A stretch of 64,000 bases of DNA from Rebecca billardiae RCC1528. Taxonomy: Eukaryota; Haptophyta. Below are positions 1 to 10,154 of the stretch, piece by piece. The position numbers were made by a program, and so were the translations under genes. Positions within the stretch are counted from its first letter, which is position 1. Every line of letters begins with the position of its first letter. The stretch is from NCBI GenBank assembly GCA_965240325.2, contig OZ251241.1:1054001-1118000 (forward strand), given 5' to 3'. Under the pieces are notes generated by a model that had not been told where the DNA came from, searched no databases, and saw only the letters and a program-made list of their open reading frames with translations.

Positions 1-951
1 TGCGCGACGAGTTCAGCTCCACCTGCTGCTCCGTCAGGCGCACCTGCTGCTCCAAGATGATCGCGTGCTCAGCAGGAGTCACGCGCTGCTCGTGCAGCTG
101 CACCTGCACGCGGCCTGCTGCGGACGCGCGCGGCGCGCTGGCGTCGGGGGGCGAGTAGAGGTCGCGGAAGGGGCAGCTGTCGTCGCCGGCGCCCAGCGAC
201 GTGTCGTCGACATCCAGCTCCGCCTTCCTCTCCGCCGCCGACGCGCCCTGCTTCCGGCTCAGGATGCGCTCCATGTCCTCGTGCTTGCCCTTCCACCACC
301 TGTGCACGGTCATCAGCCAGATGCCGATCACCTCGAGCCGCGGCGAGTCGTGGCGCAACGAGATGCCGAGCGCATCCACGCAGACGAGCGTGAGCGCCTT
401 GGGCTTCTTCGTCCGACCGTCGCGCGCGGTCTGGGCGCACGCAGGGGTGAACACTCTGACCAACGGCTTGTGCTTCTTCGAGTTCTCAAGCATGAGCTCC
501 ACGAGACCACGAGCGTGCGGAGGAGGTCGAGGAGCATGAAGTCGAGCACCGATGCGTACCGCGGGCGAGTGCCGGCCACGCGCCAGCTGGTCGAGGGCTG
601 TAGCACGTGGATGGCGCGCGCCGCCACCGCCGTCTCCTCGAGCTGCTGCGCGCTGACGTTGACGTCAGGCCGTAGCTCGGGCCTGCACGGTTGCTCACAG
701 TCGAGGCCGTCCGCGGAGGAGGCGAGCCCCTCGGCGGTGCCGGCAGGCACCTCGGGCGGGTCGCACACACCCATGGGCACGCGTGCATCATCATCTGCCG
801 CGCCCTGGACCTCGTCATGCCCGGCACAGCGGTCCGCAAGTTGGTCGGCGGCAGCTGGCCCTTGCGGCAGAGGCGTCGCGGGCACGTCCGAGGGCGAGAT
901 GGCAGCGACGGGTGGGGAAGGAGACAGTGTCCAGTCGTTGTCGATGCCCAT
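1..951 (-). CDS. Unrecognised protein, 3' end outside window, apparent frameshift
   Basis: I do not recognise this protein. The upstream part, read from the Met at 951 (an alternative Met lies at 1110), is Pro/Ala/Asp-rich and ends in a well-formed hydrophobic segment around 505-545 (VLDFMLLDLLRTL). From about 500 down to base 1 the coding-looking sequence continues in another frame: lysine-rich, then LTLVCVDALGISLRH, IGIWLMTVHRWWKGKHEDM and a Gln/Glu-rich helical stretch (EQQVRLTEQQVEL) that runs off the window. No GT-AG intron with matching phases joins the two frames, so a one-base indel near 495-505, an assembly error or pseudogenisation is likely. The last visible codons contain CAG/GTGCGC, which could be a splice donor. 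Confidence 0.45.
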
Positions 952-1609
952 TTCACCATATTGCGCATGTTCGTCTCCGTATTGCTCTCCTGCACGTGCT
1001 CCTAGGACGCGCTCCTTGGTCGCGAGCAGCACACGTCGAGCACGCAGATTCAAATGATGAAGCACGAGCGTCGTTTGGCCAGCGACTCCCAGCGAGAGCC
1101 CGGTCCACATGAACCGTGGCTACGTGTCCGTGTCCACCGAGTCGCTCGGCGAGGCGCCTGCGCCGATGTGGGCGCGCCCAATGGCGAGCGGACGGCCGTC
1201 GACGAGGGCCATCAGCCTTGCCGACCCCGTTCAGAGCTCCGCTCCCGCGCCGGGCCGAGCCGAGCGCGGATTTGGAATCTGCCGATCGCGAAAACACGCC
1301 GAACAAGTTCTGAAAAGGAAAAGAAAAGAAATCAAAACTCGATTTAATCAGATGGACCCCCTACTATGATCAGCTCACCAAAGTGCTATATCAAAGTGAC
1401 GTCTGTTGACCCTATATATCACGTTTAAGACGCCCGTTACATGGCCGTTACATTGGCCACAGACCATTTCCAATAAGTAAATAGGACCACCGTTACTCCC
1501 TATATTTACAGCATGTACCACTGGTTTTTTAACCAGGCAGGCCAGGGGCCATCTCCTGGGGCTGGAATCCAGCTCGAGACGAAAGTAAACATCGCGCTAT
1601 GAGCTCGCG
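952..1609. other. Intergenic, AT-richer segment beside foldback element
   Basis: No credible gene is seen. The stretch 1310-1510 is AT-rich for this genome (runs such as gaaaaggaaaagaaaagaaa) and lies just outside the foldback element. It could hold the promoter of the minus-strand gene to the left. Confidence 0.4.
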
Positions 1610-2670
1610 GAGGCCACTTCACCGAAATCCAGGTTGGGGAGGATCTCCGCTGCACTGGTGGGGAGGATGTCATCCTCCCCGCTCGCCACGGCTGGGGAGG
1701 ATGTCCGCCGCGCTGTCCGGTCTTTCGCCGCTGACAAAACTTTCGAAAACGAAAGTCGCGCCATGGCGGACCCGGTGTTCCCGCCCGGCGGCGAAAGGGG
1801 CGCGGGGCCGGTGGCTCGCGATCCGAAGGGCAGTAGCTCGCGACCTCGCTTGGGCGGTGGCAGCGGCGCTGTGGCACGGCGTGTACCATCCGCGCGGCTG
1901 TGCGCGATCGCGCGGTCCCGTTCGTCGCCACGCCGCGCGCGACCGTTCACGCCACAGTCTTTCCGCACTGGCATGCACCCGTTGCAAGCGCATGACGGCG
2001 GAGAGCTCAGAGAGCCCGTCACGCGCGTGACGACCGTGTGGGATGGGTTGTACAGCTTGTCTTCATGTTCAGGGAGGCACGCGCCGGCCCATGAGGCGGG
2101 CATGAGGATCATGGACGGCTGCTGTACTGTCCACAACTCCATGGCCGTGTGGCTTTCAGCAGTTAGGAATGGTCTGAACGTTGGATGGGCTCATCAGAAA
2201 GCCTACGAAGGGCAGCCTTCATATCGGCACAACCCATCCCACACGGTCGTCACGCGCGTGACGGGCTCTCTGAGCTCTCCGCCGTCATGCGCTTGCAACG
2301 GGTGCATGCCAGTGCGGAAAGACTGTGGCGTGAACGGTCGCGCGCGGCGTGGCGACGAACGGGACCGCGCGATCGCGCACAGCCGCGCGGATGGTACACG
2401 CCGTGCCACAGCGCCGCTGCCACCGCCCAAGCGAGGTCGCGAGCTACTGCCCTTCGGATCGCGAGCCACCGGCCCCGCGCCCCTTTCGCCGCCGGGCGGG
2501 AACACCGGGTCCGCCATGGCGCGACTTTCGTTTTCGAAAGTTTTGTCAGCGGCGAAAGACCGGACAGCGCGGCGGACATCCTCCCCAGCCGTGGCGAGCG
2601 GGGAGGATGACATCCTCCCCACCAGTGCAGCGGAGATCCTCCCCAACCTGGATTTCGGTGAAGTGGCCTC
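1610..2670. mobile_element. Foldback element with 442-bp inverted repeats
   Basis: Two arms, 1610-2051 and 2229-2670, are reverse complements wherever I compared them, and the conceptual peptides read from opposite strands of the two arms are identical. They flank a 177-bp spacer (2052-2228). The termini read GAGGCCACTTC / GAAGTGGCCTC, and TCGCG occurs directly outside both ends (1605-1609 and 2671-2675), consistent with a 5-bp target-site duplication. Each arm has smaller symmetric motifs: GGGGAGGATG-t-CATCCTCCCC, ACTTTCG-aaaa-CGAAAGT and GTCACGCGCGTGAC. No transposase frame is convincing, so this would be a non-autonomous foldback/MITE-like element. The alternative is a palindromic assembly artefact; the unique spacer and the flanking direct repeat argue against that. 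Confidence 0.75.
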
Positions 2671-5156
2671 TCGCGCTCTGCGTCACTATAATCACACAGT
2701 GGCCAGTGGGCCCACCTATGACGAAGGGGCGCCAGGGATGGACTTCACGGGGCGTCACGGGGGGTCCCTGGAGTTTCAGTTCCGCCGCAGCGCGCTTTGT
2801 GCGCTGCGGGCCCGTCTCCACGCGTGGCGGCCGCCGAGGCATGCTGTCCAATTCGCCCCTAGCAGTGGCTGAGGCATGGGAATCGAGCTCAGAGACGCGC
2901 GCACGGAGGAAAAGCGTGTGCAGCGGCTCGGACGGTTGCTCGATCGGACCTAGTCACTCACAGTCACGCCAGCGCAACGCCAACCGTGCCTTGCCTCGGA
3001 CTCGGAGTCCGCCCTTCGGGCCTTCCTGGACCTGAGTCCGCGCACGCGTCTTGCGCTTATGAAAGTTCGGCCTTGTCACCTATTGTCATATTGTGTGCGG
3101 AACTCATCACGAAACCAGTTTGAAAAAAGGCGAAGGCAGCGAGATGCGCGACCTGGCGCGTGCGCAGACGACGTCCCACGACCAGGTGAGTTCAGCGAAC
3201 GTCGTGAGCCGTCGTCCGAAGTCCGAACGAAGGCCTCAGGGCCGACCCGTGACCGCACTGAGTCGCTGACCGCAGAGCAGCCCGCTGACACTCTGAATAT
3301 AGATCTGCATGATTCTTAGTCAATCAGTGATATCGACAAATTCGACAATAAAGTGACGTCCGCCGCGATCAGACGCGATAATATGACCGCGTTCCGCGGT
3401 CCTTTTCTGCATAGAATCAACGCAGTTAGGGGCCCGCGGTGGCCGTGCAATCGCGGCTCTCCGCCGTAGTGGCAGTTCGCCAGTTGAAGTCGGTTCTGAG
3501 ATGACTGAAGCTATATTAGTCCGACCGTCGCCCTGCCTGCGCGACCGCGAGACTCATTCACACTTCACACAATCACAGCAGCGGACCTGAGACCGCACCC
3601 GGCACCGGTCGTCAAATCGGACGTCCGTCTGACAACTAGCTGCCAAATGTCCAACTGGCTGATCAGCTCGGATCCGACCCGTCCGCGATCGTGCCATCGG
3701 CATCGGAATTACTACTAGTAGCTGCCAAACTGTGTCCAACTCTGGCTGATCAGCTCGGATCCGACCCGTCCGCGATCGTGCCGAGTGAGTCGTGCCGCGG
3801 AGCTCGGAGTACTGAAGGAGTCGGGTGTGACAGCAGGGTGCTTTAGCGCTGCGGCCCGTGCCAGCCAACGACCAGACGTACTCTGGCCACTTGACCCGTT
3901 GCACGGGTGAGTGACCGGGTACGCCCTGCCTAGTGCCTACCGCGCGCGCCGCGCGACCGGCGACTCGGGGTGATGGAGAGCGGATGGCGACAGCAGCAGC
4001 AGTCCTCATGAAGACGATGAAACTGGCGGCACGGGTGCACGAGGTGGCAGGCGAAAGCGCGCCGACGAGACCGCATTTGACACACCTGAGCCGCACGCGC
4101 GTGCCGTCGCCGAGCCGGGCGAGCGCTGCAAACGCGCAACCGTACCGCGCGCGCCACGACGGCGCGGCACTAGCTGATGCAGGCCGTACTGCCGGCACTG
4201 CTTCTGCGATCATGCGCCACGGTCGCAGCTGACTGCGTGAGCAGCAAGCGGGAGGCGGGTCCGGAGGCACGTGCAGGCGCCGTCCCGCATATCCGCCATC
4301 GCCCATCGTGCCGGGGCACGTCACCTCCGACGATCCGGATGTGGCCCAGTCCGGACGTCACGCGATCCGGGAAGACGAGTACGATTCGCTCGTAACGAAC
4401 CGTTACACTAATGTCACGTCCAGCTGACGTCCAGATCGCACTTTACTTAAGGGAATCAGCTGGGCGCGGTTTTTTTTGGCCTGATAGACCTCTCAATGCG
4501 ATCTCAAAAACTCGAAACTCGGTCTCCGCCAGCCCTAAAAATCGCCCCCCGTCCCTTTTTTTCCGCCGCCCCCCATCCCTTTTTTCTTGATCAAAGATCT
4601 TTTTGAAACGTGGTTCGGGCCCGCTGGTGCGGGCTCCACGCTGCGCGCTCCGCCCTGCACCGCGGGCCATAATCGTCTGAATACTCGATATACAGTTTCG
4701 GCGACCGGGCACTGCCGCCGACGAATCAGGAGACCCGCGTCGTCCTACCTGTGTCGTTCAATCATAGAATCATGAGCTTACTGTTACGAATAAGAGAAGC
4801 AGCTCAGGCAACAGGCCGCGCAGGCGAGATTGAATTTACTATGATTTTTAACGTGCACAACTGGTTAATTAGGCGTGATTATAGCGCCCCCTTCGCGAGG
4901 ATTCGCTGTGATTCGGCGAAGCGGGGCTCGGCGAAGCGAATCGGCTTCGTGTTTTATTCAGCATAATAATAATAATTCATATTCATATTCCATGATTTAG
5001 ACGTTCCAGAATGAGCGACGACACGAAGTTGAAGTCTTCGGCGTTGGTGGCAGCAAAGGACCATCAACGTCCTTTGGTGGTGAGCAGCAAGGAATCAAGG
5101 CTGGGGGCGCGCAACTCTCACAGCCTTGCACCCCTTCTGGCCCCTCGGCGCTCACG
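2671..5156. other. Intergenic region with a short direct repeat
   Basis: No gene is supported; long open frames here are GC artefacts without domain-like sequence. A direct repeat of about 60 bp (tagctgccaa...gatcgtgcc) occurs at about 3637-3695 and 3719-3782. The final part, 4860-5010, is AT-rich with ataataataata and probably belongs to the promoter or 5' UTR of the PP2C gene. Confidence 0.4.
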
Positions 5157-6224
5157 ATGCTGTGCTGCGCCGCGCGTAACGAGCCGCCGCCGCCGGGGCT
5201 GACGGGGCGCGATGCATCGATGTACATGGGCACTGGCGTGTACGTTGGCGCCCAGTACAAGCGTGTGTGCCACGCCGCGCGCACCAACCTGACCAAGCGC
5301 GAGGATGCGATACTCGTTGCAGAGCTCGACGAGCTCGCCGCGCCCGGGACCGCGTCGCCGCAGCTGTTCGCGGTCTTCGATGGGCACGGTGGCCCGCAGG
5401 CGGCACAGTATTGCGCCACGCACATGAAGTCCCTTCTTCTCCAGGCATACAACCAGAGCGACGCCAAGCTCGAGGTGCACGAGCGGTACGCAGCGGCATG
5501 CAAGGCGGCGTTTGCGCGTGCGAACGCCGAGCTCGCCCAGCAGGGCATTCCGGATGGCACGACTGCGACGGTTGTGATCGTCAACGGCGATCAGATCGTG
5601 GCGGCAAACGTGGGCGACTCGCACTGCTACTTCTTCCCCGGCTCGGCGGGCAGTGAGCCGCAGCGGCTCACGGCCGACCACCGCGTCGAGGCCGCAACGG
5701 AGGCTGAGCTGTCGCGCGTGAAGAATGCGGGCGGCCGGATCGCCCGCGCGACCGCCTCCGACGGCAAGACGCCGATCGGGCCAGAGCGGCTGTACCCCGG
5801 AGGCCTCATGATGACGCGTTCGCTCGGCGACGCGGACTCCTCCAAGGCCGCCATCCCCGAGCCCGAGGTAAGCACTCTGGCGTACCCCGTGGACGGCGGC
5901 ACGCTCGTGCTTGCGTCTGACGGCATCTGGGACTTCCTCGACGTGCCGCGGGTCGGGCGGCTGGTGGACACGTCGCGCACCGGGCAGCCGCGGCTTGGAC
6001 CGACGTGGCTCGCGAAGGCGACGATCACAGCCACTGCTGAGAAGAACCAGGGCGACGACGACGTCTCCCTCGTGTGCGTGCGGCTAGGCAGGCCCAAGAA
6101 GCGACGCACCCTCACGATGCGCTTAACTGGCCGCTCCGCCACCATCGTCTTCCGCACGACGACCGGCTCCTCAGGGCCGGTCTCGCCGTCGATCAAGGAC
6201 AAGGGCGGCACCGCGAGGGTATGA
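5157..6224 (+). CDS. PP2C-family serine/threonine phosphatase
   Basis: A metal-dependent protein phosphatase of the PPM/PP2C family, which removes phosphate from Ser/Thr in proteins. The 355-residue frame shows the family motifs in order: KRED near 48-50, FAVFDGHGG at 71-79 (metal-binding Asp75), DGTTATVVIV, ANVGDSHCYF, LTADHR, GGLMMTRSLGD and LVLASDGIWD. GDDDVSLVCV stands where the family has its C-terminal Asp-Asn metal site, so the usual Asn is replaced by Asp. There is no signal peptide or membrane segment; the basic tail of about 50 residues is unlike the family core. Single exon. The start at 5157 is the first ATG of this frame; the frame stays open upstream to a stop at about 4990 without an ATG, so an upstream exon is possible. 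Confidence 0.9.
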   Translation: MLCCAARNEPPPPGLTGRDASMYMGTGVYVGAQYKRVCHAARTNLTKREDAILVAELDELAAPGTASPQLFAVFDGHGGPQAAQYCATHMKSLLLQAYNQSDAKLEVHERYAAACKAAFARANAELAQQGIPDGTTATVVIVNGDQIVAANVGDSHCYFFPGSAGSEPQRLTADHRVEAATEAELSRVKNAGGRIARATASDGKTPIGPERLYPGGLMMTRSLGDADSSKAAIPEPEVSTLAYPVDGGTLVLASDGIWDFLDVPRVGRLVDTSRTGQPRLGPTWLAKATITATAEKNQGDDDVSLVCVRLGRPKKRRTLTMRLTGRSATIVFRTTTGSSGPVSPSIKDKGGTARV

Positions 6225-6673
6225 GCACGAGCGCGTGCAGGCAGCATCCTGGCGCAAGATCAGTACTGTACATCGGCCAGGTGGTGTTCGCTCTGGCTGA
6301 GACGTCGCATTTGCCCCGACGCTGGGAGGGCACATGGCGTGCGTCGCCGGGCCGCGCAGCTGGCGCGTTCGCGTTGTTGCTTGTTCCCGCGGCGCTAGAT
6401 ACTGATAGGCATTATTAGAATAGAGTCGTATCATTAGAGACGACTATTTTATTCTATAATATATATATAGAGAGAGAGAGAGACTAATAATATTAAGCTG
6501 CGTCACGGCCTGTCGCGCGGACCGATCTGATGAGCCGCTGGCGGCGGATGACTACTCTCACGTGCAGCTATACGGTCGTAGTCAGTGCATGCTCAGAGTC
6601 TGACACTGATCCAACACTCCGCCTGAGACAGCTGCTAAGTCCCGGCAGTCAAGTAGCTAGCTAGGCCAAGGCG
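6225..6673. other. Convergent intergenic region with AT/AG microsatellite
   Basis: Lies between the 3' ends of the PP2C and methionine aminopeptidase genes. It contains (AT)n followed by (AG)n at about 6457-6482, and otherwise nothing recognisable. Both polyadenylation sites are expected here. Confidence 0.5.
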
Positions 6674-7627
6674 TCACGCCCCAGGCGCTGCGCTCGCGCC
6701 GCCGCTGCCGTCCTCCCAGTGGAACGTCTGCGAGTTCTCGGTGCGAGCTGTCAGCGCCTCGACGCCGTGTTCAGTCACGAGCAGCGTGTGCTCGAACTGC
6801 GCCGAGCGCGCGCCGTCCGCCGTCGTGATGGTCCAGCCATCCGCCCACTCGAGAATGTCGGCTGAGCCAGCGTTCAGCATCGGCTCGATGGTGAACGTGT
6901 GGCCCGGTAGCATCACGCCGTAGTCGGTGCCACTGGCGTAGTGCACGACGTTGGGCGGCGCGTGGAAGACGCGCCCGATCCCGTGCCCGCAGAACTGACG
7001 CACCACGGAGTAGCCGCGCGGCACGGCGTATGCCTCGATCACCTCGCCGATCCGGCCGTAGGGCACGCCCGGACCGCATGCGTCGATGGCAGCCTGCCAT
7101 GCGTCGTGCGTCACGCGCACGAGGCCGCGCGACGCGTCATCGACGTCACCGACAAGCACCATCTCGGAGAGGTCGCCATGCACGCCACCAATGTAGCACG
7201 ACACGTCGATATTGACGATGTCCCCGTCGAGCAGCTCGGTGTCGTCGGGGATGCCGTGGCAGACGACCTCGTTGATAGAAATGGCTGCCGCCTTCGGGAA
7301 GCCGCAGTAGTTGAGGGGCGACGGGTACGCGCCCCGGGCGATTGCTTCGGCGTGCACGATTGCGTCAAGCTCATCTGTCGTCACTCCGGGGCGCACAGCC
7401 GCCACCACCGCGTCGAGGACCTCCCGCGACACGCGCGACGCCGCGCGCATGGCCTCCAGGTACTCACCCGCCTTCACGTCGGGGGCGCGCATGGTTGCGT
7501 GGCGTGGGCGGCCATCCTCCGCGTAGTCGGGACGTGCGATGTGCGCGGGCACCTCGCGAGGGGGCGAGCGCTTGCCTGGGCGTAGCCTCCCCGAGTAGCG
7601 CGTGGCGCCGAGCAGCGAGCGCAGCAT
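6674..7627 (-). CDS. Methionine aminopeptidase type I
   Basis: Removes the initiator Met from nascent proteins. Numbering from the Met at 7627 (317 residues), the dinuclear metal ligands of the family are present: Asp141 and Asp152 (NIDVSCYIGGVHGD), His215 (CGHGIG), Glu248 (FTIEPM) and Glu279 (SAQFEH), plus the substrate-side His124 (VVCHGIPD). The type I linker before the catalytic core is recognisable (REVPAHIARPDYAEDG, 24-39). I prefer this start because the longer frame to 7783 adds residues that look unlike coding sequence. The first 20 residues (MLRSLLGATRYSGRLRPGKR) are basic and lack acids, so an organelle-targeting form is possible. Single exon; head-to-head with the F-box gene. Confidence 0.93.
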   Translation of the reverse strand: MLRSLLGATRYSGRLRPGKRSPPREVPAHIARPDYAEDGRPRHATMRAPDVKAGEYLEAMRAASRVSREVLDAVVAAVRPGVTTDELDAIVHAEAIARGAYPSPLNYCGFPKAAAISINEVVCHGIPDDTELLDGDIVNIDVSCYIGGVHGDLSEMVLVGDVDDASRGLVRVTHDAWQAAIDACGPGVPYGRIGEVIEAYAVPRGYSVVRQFCGHGIGRVFHAPPNVVHYASGTDYGVMLPGHTFTIEPMLNAGSADILEWADGWTITTADGARSAQFEHTLLVTEHGVEALTARTENSQTFHWEDGSGGASAAPGA

Positions 7628-7826
7628 GGATCCACACGCCCAGCACGCCCGACTCGGCAGTGCTGCCCTCCAGCGCTCGCGACGTTGATGCAGAGTCCGG
7701 AATCCCCGGCGAGCCCGAAACGTGCTGGTGTCCGGGGTACACCAGTGAATGAGGCCGTTGGTGCACTGGCCGCTCCTCCACAAAGCGCTGCGCTCATCCG
7801 CCGCTCCTCACTCGACGACGGGGATC
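7628..7826. promoter_or_regulatory. Bidirectional promoter region (MetAP / F-box)
   Basis: Only 199 bp separate the two divergent start codons, so the promoters must overlap or be shared. No TATA box or named motif is evident. Confidence 0.5.
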
Positions 7827-8708
7827 ATGGACGAGCAGTTCGCCGCCGCGCACGAGAGGCTTCCGCCGGAACTGCTGCAGCACATCCTGGCTCTGCTCTC
7901 CTACACCGATCGAGTCAAGGCCGGAGGAGTCTGCAAGAAGTGGCGCGAGGCACTCCTGGGCGATCCTCGCCTGTGGATGCGAGTCGCAATGCGCGAAGGT
8001 GGCAAGCTGCGTCCGGGTCTCTTCGACGAGTGTGCGAGGATCGGCATCAGTCGTGCCAGCCCTTCACTCGTGTATGCGGAACTGGACTGCGAAACGCTGA
8101 CTGCTCGGGGCCTAAGTGGCCTCTCCGCGTGCACCACGATGGCTCGGCTGAGCGTGAGCAGCAATCTTGTCTCGGCCGAGGAGATCGCAGCCTGCCTTCC
8201 ACCAAAAGACGTCAGCAAGCTCGACTCAGTCTTCATCGCAGGCTGCAACGTCGACAAGACAAGCCTCGAGGTGTTGCGCGGCGCGCTACCTGAGGACTGC
8301 GACCTCGACATGGACGCGTGCGAGTTGTGCGACAACGTCTGCGACTCGTGCGTACTCTGCAACGCGTGCGACGAGCTGATGTGTGACCAGTGCAACCAGC
8401 TGATGTGCGACTGCTGTGAGGAGTCGTGGTGCGAGGCATGCGTACCCGACATGGGTGGGCACTGCGAGGAGTGCGGCAAGTACCTGTGCGATGGCTGCCT
8501 GTCAGCAGGTGGCGAGGCGATGCTGCTGATGTGCGAGTGCTGCGAGCGCGTGATGTGCAGTGGCTGCACCCGCCTCAGGTGGGCGATCTGCGACGCGTGC
8601 AGTGGGCTCATCTGCAGCGCGTGCCAACAGTCGTCCGCGTTCGTATGCGAAGAATGCGGCTGTTGGTACTGCGCGCCGTGCCAAGAGAGCGACCGCGCAT
8701 GTACCTAG
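7827..8708 (+). CDS. F-box protein with cysteine-rich zinc-binding-like C-terminus
   Basis: Probable substrate adaptor of an SCF-type ubiquitin ligase. Starting at the Met at 7827 (293 residues), an F-box lies at about 11-50 (LPPELLQHILALLSY, then VCKKWREALLGDPRLW). A leucine-rich middle part follows. The last 120 residues or so contain 33 cysteines in repeated C-x2-C and CC pairs (LMCDQC, WCEACV, YLCDGCL, VMCSGC, LICSAC, WYCAPC), as expected for several zinc-binding knuckles, but with few histidines. I do not recognise this cysteine block as a named domain. The frame continues open for 74 codons after the TAG (see findings). Single exon. Confidence 0.8.
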   Translation: MDEQFAAAHERLPPELLQHILALLSYTDRVKAGGVCKKWREALLGDPRLWMRVAMREGGKLRPGLFDECARIGISRASPSLVYAELDCETLTARGLSGLSACTTMARLSVSSNLVSAEEIAACLPPKDVSKLDSVFIAGCNVDKTSLEVLRGALPEDCDLDMDACELCDNVCDSCVLCNACDELMCDQCNQLMCDCCEESWCEACVPDMGGHCEECGKYLCDGCLSAGGEAMLLMCECCERVMCSGCTRLRWAICDACSGLICSACQQSSAFVCEECGCWYCAPCQESDRACT

Positions 8709-10035
8709 GAGACATCAAACGAGGCAGCTCAAATTGGCGGCGACAAGCACGAGCCCGACGAGACAATCGTCTCGGTTGACGATCCCGGCACCGATGACTG
8801 CGAGCCGGAGATGGTGTGGTGGCGACCGAGAGATTCGGATGGCATAGCTATACGCGTAAACTGGCGATCAGAGAGGGCTTCCGGGGCTACACTATCATCA
8901 CGCGCACTCTTGGTCATCGGGATGCAGGTCTGCTGAACCTACTATTGGTACTGCGCCATGCTCATAATGTGAACTTTAATGTGAACACGGGCCAATCAGG
9001 TTTCCGGCCCCGTGTACAACATCAACCCTGGCGACCAACATCAACGTGCTCACACCACCGCACTGCTGCAAGCTTCGACCAGTACCACGACAGACGAATC
9101 AGGAGAGCTGAACCCTCGTGCCTGTGTCTTGAGTGCGCGTGATATCACGGCGTGATCACGTCACGTGATCCGTCACGTCACGACGCACGTCACGCCGGCC
9201 ACTGCGGCCTCATGCAGAGACCAATCCGGTAGTCGGTATCGGGTATCGGCATGTGCCAACCCGGACTGGTTTTTTCATTATATGAGATCGTCGTAGCAGT
9301 TTGTATTTGGCGCTAAATAAATAGGCCCAATGATTGTTTTCGTCGCCTCGACCCGACGCCCCCCCTCCCCCCCGGCGGCGGGGGGAGGGCCCCCGAGCCC
9401 CCCAGCGGGCCAGTGGGCCGGACTTGTCAAGTGATGGCACGTGATCACTGCTGCTGTTGGGCGGACATGACGACACGTGACTCAGTGACGTGACGACGGT
9501 CACGCACGACGAATCCTGGCAGGCTCCCTGCCAAGGAGCCGCTCCGCAGGACTATACCGTACTCCGTAGGCAGAACCAATATTCCAATCAAGGGCGGTTT
9601 CCAATACGCCTCACGCGCGCGCGATGAGCTGGATCTGCATGTTCTGCTAATCGTCAATAAGAGTCGCGAGAGCTTGCCTGCGCAGCGTGATCTCGCGAGA
9701 GCGTTTGGAAGCGCGGCCGCCCGCAATAGCACCGCGTCCAGTGAGTGGGTCGTGCACCCGGGCTGCAGTGGCCTCACTGCCCGTCGGGCGGGCCGGAAGG
9801 CGCTTCCGGCGCAGGGCATGGGTGCCACGCACTTCTTGCCTCACGCCACGCTCTGATTGTGTCTCTCTCGCGCAGCACGCCGCTGTGAGCCGTGCCAATC
9901 CACGAGTGCCGAGCCGCCGTCGTGAGGCCCTGCGCGTGAGCTGCGCTGCCACACAGCGCGTGCGGGACAGCTGAGGTGTTTCAATGCTGTAGGCTAAATG
10001 CTGGTATTTTAAAAGATTTCCAACTTCAAAATGCG

Positions 10036-10099
10036 CTTTTTGATCCGAGGCTAGGAGACCCCCGCCCCGCTGGTGGTCTCCTAGCCTCGGATCAAAAAG
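10036..10099. repeat. Perfect 25-bp inverted repeat (hairpin)
   Basis: Arms 10036-10060 (cttttt gatccgaggc...) and 10075-10099 are exact reverse complements around a 14-nt loop (cccgccccgctggt). It could form a very stable stem in DNA or RNA. Confidence 0.9.
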
Positions 10100-10154
10100 T
10101 TGGTGTATGCACGTTTACTCTTAGTAAGTTGGTGTATGCACGTTTACTCTTAGT
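10097..10154. repeat. Two tandem copies of a 29-bp unit
   Basis: The unit aagttggtgtatgcacgttt plus nine further bases occurs at 10097-10125 and again, identical, at 10126-10154. It overlaps the end of the hairpin by three bases. Confidence 0.9.

Noticed and set aside
1634-2872. 412-residue open frame crossing the foldback element
   Set aside because: Because the arms are inverted copies, its two ends are sense and antisense of the same DNA; it cannot be a normal protein and shows no transposase motif.
3554-4324. 256-residue minus-strand open frame
   Set aside because: It includes the direct repeat at 3637-3782 translated twice, and its composition is random.
4997-5584. 195-residue minus-strand open frame over the PP2C start
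   Set aside because: Antisense of the PP2C N-terminus and of its upstream open stretch; no independent support.
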